DNA of 64,000 nucleotides from Candidatus Borkfalkia avistercoris (lineage in GTDB: Bacteria; Bacillota; Clostridia; Christensenellales; Borkfalkiaceae). The DNA is taken from NCBI GenBank assembly GCA_019115995.1, contig DXCL01000001.1, forward strand, positions 1-64,000, given 5' to 3'. Under the pieces are notes generated by a model. That model worked only from the letters and a program-made list of their open reading frames with translations. It was not told the origin of the DNA and ran no database searches. The position numbers and the translations under genes were made by a program. Each line of letters opens with the position of its first letter. Position 1 is the first letter of the stretch. Below are positions 58,036-64,000 of this stretch, in pieces.

Positions 58036-59075
58036 CCGTTATCGTCGGCATATTCGCCGTTTATGTTTTCGCCAAGGAAATCCCAAAATTCCTCCCCCGT
58101 TAAGCACGAACAGGCGATCGAAAGCTTTGCATAAGCCGCCTCTTCCGTCAAACCGAACAGAAAGCGCGCTCTGCGCAGGACTGGCGTCATCGACTCGTAG
58201 ATCTCGCCTCCCTCGCGCATGCCGTTCACGGGAATAACGTACAGCCCGATCCCCCTTTGCTCGCAGTCCTGCGCAAGCCGCAGGATATTGCCGTTCTGCT
58301 CGGGAGAACCCGCGCACACCGTTCCGGAATGATAGGTGCCGTGCAGCACCGCCCGGAATTGTTCCAAGCGATACGCGCCGTAATCCATGCCCACATACGG
58401 GTCGAGCTTCAACACGCAGTTTTCCAGCTTACGCCCCCGCAACGCGCCGCCAAAATCGGCGCGCATGCGCACCCCGCCGAACCGAACGGCGCGGCGCTGC
58501 GCGAAGGTGCTGATGTCCTGCATGCCGCGGCTGAAAAAATTTCCCTCGAAGTCCGCGCTCTGTACGAGCCGCGAAGCGAGGTGCAGGTACGTTTTTCCGT
58601 CTTTCGGATTCCTGTACGCGGCGTATATGTTCGGAGCGATGCCCGAGCATATACATTCTGCCGCCGCGCGGAAATTTTCGCCGCCGTTGCTTTCCGCCCT
58701 GTCGAGCGGCGCATTCGCCGCCACAAAAAATACGGGCACTTCCGTTCCGGAAAGCAAAAAGGAAAACATCGCCGCCGTATACGCGAGGGTATCCGTGCCG
58801 TGCGCCACGATCACGCCGTCGTAACCGTCGTACGGGCGCCCCTCGAAATATTCTTTGAGTTTGTTCCAGAGAGGGAAAGACATATTCTCGCTGAGCGTAT
58901 CGAAGCGCGCGCCCACGTCGATGCGCAGCGCGCTCTCGTCTGCGAAGGGAGAATCGGATCTGCGGAAATGCTCCACCAGCATCGCCCGCGCCTTTTCCGT
59001 CTCTATTTTGCGAACGCCCCGATCGGCAAGGGTACAGATCGTTCCGCCGACCAGGACCAACAATATTTTTTTCAT
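58026..59075 (-). CDS. Type I L-asparaginase-like protein
   Basis: 349 residues, cytoplasmic. N-terminal VGGTICTLADRG supplies the first catalytic Thr, and VIVAHGTDTLAYTA supplies the Thr-Asp pair of the asparaginase/glutaminase family. The region where the catalytic Lys usually lies reads ASRLVQSADFEG, with no Lys at the expected place, so activity or specificity may be altered. It is the last gene of the gatC-gatA-gatB-aspS operon, 9 bp after aspS. A role in Asn/Asp balance next to the tRNA-dependent amidation enzymes is plausible. Confidence 0.85.
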   Translation of the reverse strand: MKKILLVLVGGTICTLADRGVRKIETEKARAMLVEHFRRSDSPFADESALRIDVGARFDTLSENMSFPLWNKLKEYFEGRPYDGYDGVIVAHGTDTLAYTAAMFSFLLSGTEVPVFFVAANAPLDRAESNGGENFRAAAECICSGIAPNIYAAYRNPKDGKTYLHLASRLVQSADFEGNFFSRGMQDISTFAQRRAVRFGGVRMRADFGGALRGRKLENCVLKLDPYVGMDYGAYRLEQFRAVLHGTYHSGTVCAGSPEQNGNILRLAQDCEQRGIGLYVIPVNGMREGGEIYESMTPVLRRARFLFGLTEEAAYAKLSIACSCLTGEEFWDFLGENINGEYADDNGQG

Positions 59076-59084
59076 CGCGCCTCT

Positions 59085-60815
59085 TTAATCGCGCACTTTG
59101 ATGTGCGCCTCTCTGAGCTGCATTTCCGTCACTTCGCCGGGCGCGCCCATCATCACGTCCTGCGCGTTGGAATTGAGGGGGAACGCGATCACGTCGCGAA
59201 TGGAATCTTCATCGGTGAGAAGCATGATCATTCTGTCTACGCCGGGAGCCATGCCCGCATGCGGCGGGGCGCCGAAGGAAAACGCGGTGTACAGAGCGCC
59301 GAATTTCGCTTTCAGTGTCTCTTCGGAATATCCCGCGAGCGCGAACGCCTTTTTCATGATCTCCGTGCTGTGGTTCCTGACCGCGCCGGAGGAGAGCTCC
59401 ACGCCGTTGCATACAACGTCGTACTGATACGCAAGGATCTCGAGCGGGTCTTTTTCTTCGAGCGCTTTGAGCCCGCCCTGCGGCATAGAGAAAGGATTGT
59501 GCGTGAAGTCGAGCTTTTTCGTCTCTTCGTTGATCTCGTACATCGGGAAGTCGACCACGAAACAAAATTCGTAGCGGCTCTGATCGATCAGCGAGAGGTT
59601 CTCGCCCAGCCATGTGCGGATCTGCCCGGCAAAACGGTCTACCACCTTTTTGTTCGCGCAGATGAAGAAGAGGGTCTCCCCTTCCTTTATATTCACCAGG
59701 CCGCGCAGTTCTTCCTTCTGTTCGGGCGTGAGGAATTTTTCGATGGGCCCCTTATATTCGCCGTTTTTGACGGTGAGATACCCGAGCCCCTGCATGCCGA
59801 TGCCCGTGGCGAATTTCAGGGAAGCGTCGAAAAACGCCCTCGATTTGCCGCTGCAATCCGCTACGATGCCGCGCACGGGCTTGCCCTTGAAAATGGGGAA
59901 CTCCACGCGCGAGAAAAATTCGGTCAGATCTGCAATGACGAGCGGATTGCGGAGATCGGGTTTGTCCGTACCGTAGCGGAGCATGCATTCCGCATAAGGA
60001 ATGCGCCTGAACGGGAGCGGGGAGATCTTTTTGTCCGAAAATTCGCTGAACACGTCGTAAAGGATCTTTTCCGCGACCTCCAAAACGTCTTCCTGTTCGG
60101 CGAACGCCATTTCGAAATCGAGCTGATAAAATTCGCCGGGAGAACGGTCCTGGCGCGCGTCTTCATCGCGGAAGCAGGGCGCGATCTGGTAATATTTATC
60201 GAAGCCGGACACCATCAGCAGCTGTTTGAACTGCTGCGGCGCCTGCGGGAGCGCGTAAAATTTGCCCTTGTGCTTGCGGCTGGGGACCAAAAAGTCGCGC
60301 GCGCCCTCGGGGGAAGACGCCGTAAGAATGGGCGTTTGGATCTCCTGGAAGCCCAAATTCTCCATTTCCCTGCGCAAAAAGGAAATGACCTTTGAGCGCA
60401 ACACGATATTTTTATGCACTGCGGGATTGCGCAGATCGAGATAGCGGTATTTCAGGCGCACGTCTTCGCGGGTCTGGCGGGAAGCGCCGATCTCGAAGGG
60501 CAGCGCCGCCGCGCATTTGCCCAGCACCTCGATCGCGCTCGCCGTAACCTCGATGAGCCCCGTTTCCAGCTTGGGGTTCACGGTATCTTCGCCGCGGCGG
60601 ACGACCTCGCCCTCCACGCGCACCGCGCTCTCCTTCGCGACGCCCGAAAGCATCGCGTCGTCGTGAAAGACGATCTGCGTCACGCCGTAATGGTCGCGCA
60701 GATCCACAAAGAGCACGCCGCCGTGGTCGCGGACGGTATCTACCCAGCCCGCGAGGGAAACTTTTTTGCCTATATCGCTCTCTCTCAATTGGTTGCAAGT
60801 ATGCGTTCTGAACAT
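59085..60815 (-). CDS. aspS: Aspartyl-tRNA synthetase
   Basis: 576 residues, class II synthetase. The N-terminal OB-fold anticodon domain begins MFRTHTCNQLRESDIGK; motif 2 is APCFRDEDARQDRSPGEFYQ, and motif 3 is GMAPGVDRMIMLL, with the bacterial GAD insertion between. It is encoded together with GatCAB, so it is probably the non-discriminating form that also makes Asp-tRNA(Asn) for amidation (inference from context). It lies 10 bp after gatB. Confidence 0.95.
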   Translation of the reverse strand: MFRTHTCNQLRESDIGKKVSLAGWVDTVRDHGGVLFVDLRDHYGVTQIVFHDDAMLSGVAKESAVRVEGEVVRRGEDTVNPKLETGLIEVTASAIEVLGKCAAALPFEIGASRQTREDVRLKYRYLDLRNPAVHKNIVLRSKVISFLRREMENLGFQEIQTPILTASSPEGARDFLVPSRKHKGKFYALPQAPQQFKQLLMVSGFDKYYQIAPCFRDEDARQDRSPGEFYQLDFEMAFAEQEDVLEVAEKILYDVFSEFSDKKISPLPFRRIPYAECMLRYGTDKPDLRNPLVIADLTEFFSRVEFPIFKGKPVRGIVADCSGKSRAFFDASLKFATGIGMQGLGYLTVKNGEYKGPIEKFLTPEQKEELRGLVNIKEGETLFFICANKKVVDRFAGQIRTWLGENLSLIDQSRYEFCFVVDFPMYEINEETKKLDFTHNPFSMPQGGLKALEEKDPLEILAYQYDVVCNGVELSSGAVRNHSTEIMKKAFALAGYSEETLKAKFGALYTAFSFGAPPHAGMAPGVDRMIMLLTDEDSIRDVIAFPLNSNAQDVMMGAPGEVTEMQLREAHIKVRD

Positions 60816-60825
60816 TTTTCTCTCC

Positions 60826-62259
60826 TCAGCCGTTCAATTCCTCTGCCATGACCGCGTTAACGCTCGCGGGATTTGCCTTTCCGCCGAGCGAACGCATGAC
60901 CTGCCCGATCAAAAATCCGAGCACCTTTGTTTTGCCCGCGCGGTATTCCTCCACCGACTTCTGATTTTCCGCCAGCACCTTTTTTACCGCCGCGCGGATC
61001 ATGTCGGTATCGTCGATCATCGCCATGCCGTTCTTTTCGATGTACCCTTTCAGATCGAACGAGCTCCCCTCTTTGACCATCGCCGCAAGCACCTTCATGC
61101 CGACGTTTTTATTGATCGTTTTGGAGCGGATCGCCCCGATAAATTCCGCAAAGGTCTCAAAAGAAATGTCTGCGTCTTCAAAGGCGACGCCCGCGTCGTC
61201 GAGCGCCTTGGGGAGGCATTCGATGAGCCAGTTCGCCGTTTCTTTCGGCTCGTTGCAAAGCTTTACCGTGTTTTCGAAAAGATCTGCCAACGCCTTGCTC
61301 GCCGTGAGCCTGCCCGCGGCGTAATCGCTCAGCGCGTACTCCTGCGTGAAGCGCGCCCTGCGCACCTCGGAAAGCTCGGGGAGCGAGCTTGTGAGCTGCT
61401 CTATATATTCCTCGCTCAAAACGACGGGCGGCAGGTCGGGATCGGGAAAATACCTGTAATCCTGCGCGTTTTCCTTGCTGCGCATCGCCACGCCCGTGCG
61501 CCTGTCTTCGTTCCAGTGGCGGGTCTCCTGCTTTACGGTGCCGCCGCTCTCCAAAATGTCGATCTGCCGCGCGGTCTCGAACTCGATCGCGTGCTCGATC
61601 GCGCGGAAGGAGTTGACGTTTTTGGTCTCCGTGCGGACGCCGAAGGCGGTGTCTCCCTTTTTGCGTACGGAAAGGTTCACGTCCGCGCGCATGGAGCCCT
61701 CCTGCATCTTACAGTCGGAAATGCCGAGATATTCGCACATAGATTTGAGCTTTTCAAGATACGCTACGACCTCTTTGGCGCTGCGGAAATCGGGCTCGGA
61801 AACGATCTCGATGAGCGGCACGCCGCAGCGGTTGTAGTCGGGATAGGTCTCGTTGTCGAACTCCGAGTGAATGAGCTTGCCCGCGTCTTCCTCCATGTGC
61901 ATCTCGTGAATGCCGATCCTCTTGGTCTCGCCGTCCACCTCGATCTCCATGTAGCCGTTCCTGCCGATGGGGCTGTACAGCTGAGAGATCTGGTACGCCT
62001 TGGGAAGATCGGGATAAAAATAATTCTTCCTGTCGAACACGGTCGTGCGGGAAATTTCGCAGTGCAGCGCAATGGCGGCCTTTGCCGCATATTCGAGCAC
62101 CTGTTTGTTGAATACGGGCAGCGTGCCGGGCATGCCCATGCATACGGGGCAGCACTGCGTGTTCGGCTCCCCGCCGAATGCCGTGGAGCACGAACAGAAT
62201 ATTTTGGATTTTGTAGAGAGCTCGACGTGAACTTCGAGCCCGATCACGGTTTCCCACAT
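60826..62259 (-). CDS. gatB: Asp-tRNA(Asn)/Glu-tRNA(Gln) amidotransferase subunit B
   Basis: 477 residues. It starts ETVIGLEVHVELSTKSKIFC, with the zinc Cys set FCSCS...CCPVC; next GMPGTLPVFN, then FDRKNYFYPDLPKAYQISQ and the C-terminal YqeY-like tail domain (about 330-477). It phosphorylates and binds the misacylated tRNA and receives ammonia from GatA. ATG at 62259 has GGTG 6 nt upstream, and it starts 5 bp after gatA stops. Confidence 0.96.
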   Translation of the reverse strand: MWETVIGLEVHVELSTKSKIFCSCSTAFGGEPNTQCCPVCMGMPGTLPVFNKQVLEYAAKAAIALHCEISRTTVFDRKNYFYPDLPKAYQISQLYSPIGRNGYMEIEVDGETKRIGIHEMHMEEDAGKLIHSEFDNETYPDYNRCGVPLIEIVSEPDFRSAKEVVAYLEKLKSMCEYLGISDCKMQEGSMRADVNLSVRKKGDTAFGVRTETKNVNSFRAIEHAIEFETARQIDILESGGTVKQETRHWNEDRRTGVAMRSKENAQDYRYFPDPDLPPVVLSEEYIEQLTSSLPELSEVRRARFTQEYALSDYAAGRLTASKALADLFENTVKLCNEPKETANWLIECLPKALDDAGVAFEDADISFETFAEFIGAIRSKTINKNVGMKVLAAMVKEGSSFDLKGYIEKNGMAMIDDTDMIRAAVKKVLAENQKSVEEYRAGKTKVLGFLIGQVMRSLGGKANPASVNAVMAEELNG

Positions 62260-62264
62260 ACTGT

Positions 62265-63704
62265 TCACCTTGTTTTGCGTTTATGGAAAGAGGTCGCCAG
62301 CTGGAAAGCATGCCCTATGTTGAGCACGTCTGCGTCGTGCCCCGCCGCCCCGATGAGCTGCGCGCCTACGGGCAGGCCGTTCCCGTCTTTTCCGCAGGGA
62401 ACGGAAAGCCCCGGAAGCCCCGCAAGATTTACGGAAACGGTGAAGATGTCGGAAAGGTACATCTTCATGCTGTCGTTCAGGCTTTCGCCGAGTTTGGGCG
62501 CGGTGGTCGGCGCCGTGGGGCAAAGGATCGCGTCGCACGCGGCGAACGCGCCCGCAAACCCCTCTATGATCTTGCGCTTCAAAAGGAGCGCCTTTTTATA
62601 ATATGCGTTGTAATAGCCGGAGGATAAGACGAACGTGCCGAGCAGTATGCGCCGCTGCACCTCCTTGCCGAAGCCCTGGCTCCTCGTTTCGATGTAAAGG
62701 TCGTCTATCGAATCGACGTTCTCCGCGCGGAAGCCGTATTTCACGCCGTCGAAGCGGGAAAGGTTGGAAGAAGCCTCCGCGGTAGCGATGATATAATAGG
62801 TCGGCACGACGTATTTCATGAAGGGCAGGCGAACGGGAACCAACTCCGCGCCCAGGCCCTCCAACGTTTTGCCGCACGCGAGCACGGCGGCTTTCACGTC
62901 TTCGTCGACCCCCTCCCCGAAGCATTCTTCGGGAATGCCGATGCGCTTGCCCCTGATCTCTCCCGTGAGCGAACCGTAATAAGAGGGGTGTTCTATATTC
63001 AGGGAGGTCGAATCGTGCGCGTCGTGCCCGGAGATCACGTCCATGATCGCGGCGCAGTCGGCAACGTCTTTGGCGATCGGGCCGATCTGATCGAGCGAAG
63101 ATGCGTAGGCGATGAGCCCGTAACGGGAAACATAGCCGTACGTGGGCTTGAAGCCCGTAACGCCGCAGTAAGAAGCCGGCTGACGAATGCTGCCGCCCGT
63201 ATCCGAACCGAGCGCGCAGATCGCCTCGCCCGCGGCGACCGCCGCAGCCGCGCCGCCCGAGGAGCCGCCCGGCACGCGCGTAAGGTCGTTCGGGTTTTTG
63301 ACGCTGCCGTAATAAGAGGTCTCGCTCGTGGAGCCCATCGCAAATTCGTCCATATTCAGCTTGCCGACGATCGGCATGCCCGCCGACTTCACTTTGGCGA
63401 CGGCGGTCGCGTCGTAAACGGGGATATAGTTGGAAAGTATGCGCGAAGCGCAGCTTGTGAGCACGCCCTTCGTGCAGATATTGTCTTTTACGGAGACGGG
63501 TACGCCGCGCAGCAGGCCGCCTTCCGCCCCGCCCGCGCGAAGCTGCGCCTCCGCCTGTTCCCTCGAAAGGGAGATATACGCGTTGACGGACTTATCCTTC
63601 TCGGCGATGCTTCCGTACACGGCGCCGAGCGCTTCTTCCGGTTTTATTTCCTTGCGGGAGATCGCGCGGCCGAGTTCGACCGCGGTCATATCCAGTATGT
63701 CCAC
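62265..63704 (-). CDS. gatA: Asp-tRNA(Asn)/Glu-tRNA(Gln) amidotransferase subunit A
   Basis: 479 residues, amidase-signature enzyme. The Lys of the Ser-cisSer-Lys triad is in VPVSVKDNICT; the Ser residues are in VPGGSSGGAAAAVAAG and ALGSDTGGSIRQPAS. It releases ammonia from Gln for GatB. The GTG at 63704, with GAGG 8 nt upstream and 10 bp past the gatC stop codon, is preferred; ATG at 63689 is an alternative. The open frame reaching 63803 overlaps gatC and is not used. Confidence 0.96.
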   Translation of the reverse strand: MDILDMTAVELGRAISRKEIKPEEALGAVYGSIAEKDKSVNAYISLSREQAEAQLRAGGAEGGLLRGVPVSVKDNICTKGVLTSCASRILSNYIPVYDATAVAKVKSAGMPIVGKLNMDEFAMGSTSETSYYGSVKNPNDLTRVPGGSSGGAAAAVAAGEAICALGSDTGGSIRQPASYCGVTGFKPTYGYVSRYGLIAYASSLDQIGPIAKDVADCAAIMDVISGHDAHDSTSLNIEHPSYYGSLTGEIRGKRIGIPEECFGEGVDEDVKAAVLACGKTLEGLGAELVPVRLPFMKYVVPTYYIIATAEASSNLSRFDGVKYGFRAENVDSIDDLYIETRSQGFGKEVQRRILLGTFVLSSGYYNAYYKKALLLKRKIIEGFAGAFAACDAILCPTAPTTAPKLGESLNDSMKMYLSDIFTVSVNLAGLPGLSVPCGKDGNGLPVGAQLIGAAGHDADVLNIGHAFQLATSFHKRKTR

Positions 63705-63714
63705 TTTTGCCACC

Positions 63715-64000
63715 TCAATCCACGGTCTTGGGCACGACGGGCGTAGAATCCGTGTGCTCGGGGCAGTTTTCCAGAAGTTCGGCCCTGTCGAAGGAGACGG
63801 CAACGGCGTCCTCTCTCATCACGTTCACGAGCCCGTCGGCTGCGTTTTCCTGCACGCCTTCCGTATCCACGGAATCGTTGACCGTGCGCATATAGCCCAA
63901 AATGCCGTTCAGTTCCTCGGAAAGCGGGCCGATCTCGCTCTCCTCTATGCGAAGGCGGGAAAGCGACGCGATATAAGTGACGATCTTCTCGTTTATTTCC
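63715..64000 (-). CDS. gatC: Amidotransferase subunit C (N terminus cut by window edge)
   Basis: About 95 residues are visible; the start codon lies just beyond base 64000. The sequence INEKIVTYIASLSRLRIEES, then LSEELNGILGYMRTVNDS and a C-terminal VMREDAVAVSF is the GatC pattern. It wraps around GatA and GatB and stabilises the complex. First visible gene of the gatC-gatA-gatB-aspS-asparaginase operon. Confidence 0.93.
   Translation of the reverse strand, partial: EINEKIVTYIASLSRLRIEESEIGPLSEELNGILGYMRTVNDSVDTEGVQENAADGLVNVMREDAVAVSFDRAELLENCPEHTDSTPVVPKTVD

Overview
The window looks like chromosome of a GC-rich anaerobic Firmicute, probably a gut Clostridia lineage. The support is consensus sigma-A promoters (TTGACA / 17 bp / TATAAT), AGGAGG-type ribosome binding sites, a gatCAB-aspS operon, a BspA-like leucine-rich surface lipoprotein, an IsdE-like haem importer, iron-containing alcohol dehydrogenase and ferritin. 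Nearly everything is on the minus strand. I see no integrase, transposase, phage gene or CRISPR array.

Layout. 1-711: three tandem ~185-bp repeats, each carrying a long hairpin, then two more hairpins. 712-3439: a zinc-ribbon membrane protein, a sugar O-acetyltransferase and a divergent LysR regulator. 3516-7460: a MarR regulator and a heterodimeric ABC exporter with an operator next to the promoter. 7616-13272: DUF3810 protein, Fe-alcohol dehydrogenase, GH2 glycosidase, a GNAT enzyme, tRNA-Leu(UAG) and a very cysteine-rich small protein. 13363-17964: MATE exporter, GNAT-MFS pair, ferritin and a TetR regulator. 18057-22134: a GT4 glycosyltransferase with a PF06541-type membrane protein, then (minus) an aldo-keto reductase with Fe-S centres, an ECF S-like protein and a DUF1893 protein.

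22244-43319 is the most unusual part: ten tightly packed minus-strand genes read from one promoter at 43355-43383. In order they encode an Hsp70/actin-fold ATPase, a SNF2-type SF2 helicase with zinc clusters, a Cys-rich protein, a five-TM protein with a large Ig-like (MBG-type) repeat ectodomain, a zinc-ribbon/Sel1-like protein, a coiled-coil protein, a HExxH protein, a 1513-residue SF1 helicase with a nuclease-like C terminus, a helical protein with a flexible tail, and a Vps4/katanin-like AAA ATPase. I know of no named system with this composition. It is the best candidate here for an undescribed multi-component machine (conflict/defence or envelope-linked nucleic-acid handling).

43496-46748: a TetR regulator with a phytoene-desaturase-like flavoprotein and a 2Fe-2S ferredoxin reductase. 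46930-54422: a haem uptake operon running lipoprotein, IsdE-like binding protein (Met80 and His233 retained), permease, ATPase, giant LRR lipoprotein; the first and last products share a domain that is probably the haem-capture module. 54797-57881: a two-component system with two membrane proteins. 58026-64000: gatC (cut by the window edge), gatA, gatB, aspS and an asparaginase-like protein, i.e. the indirect Asn-tRNA/Gln-tRNA route.
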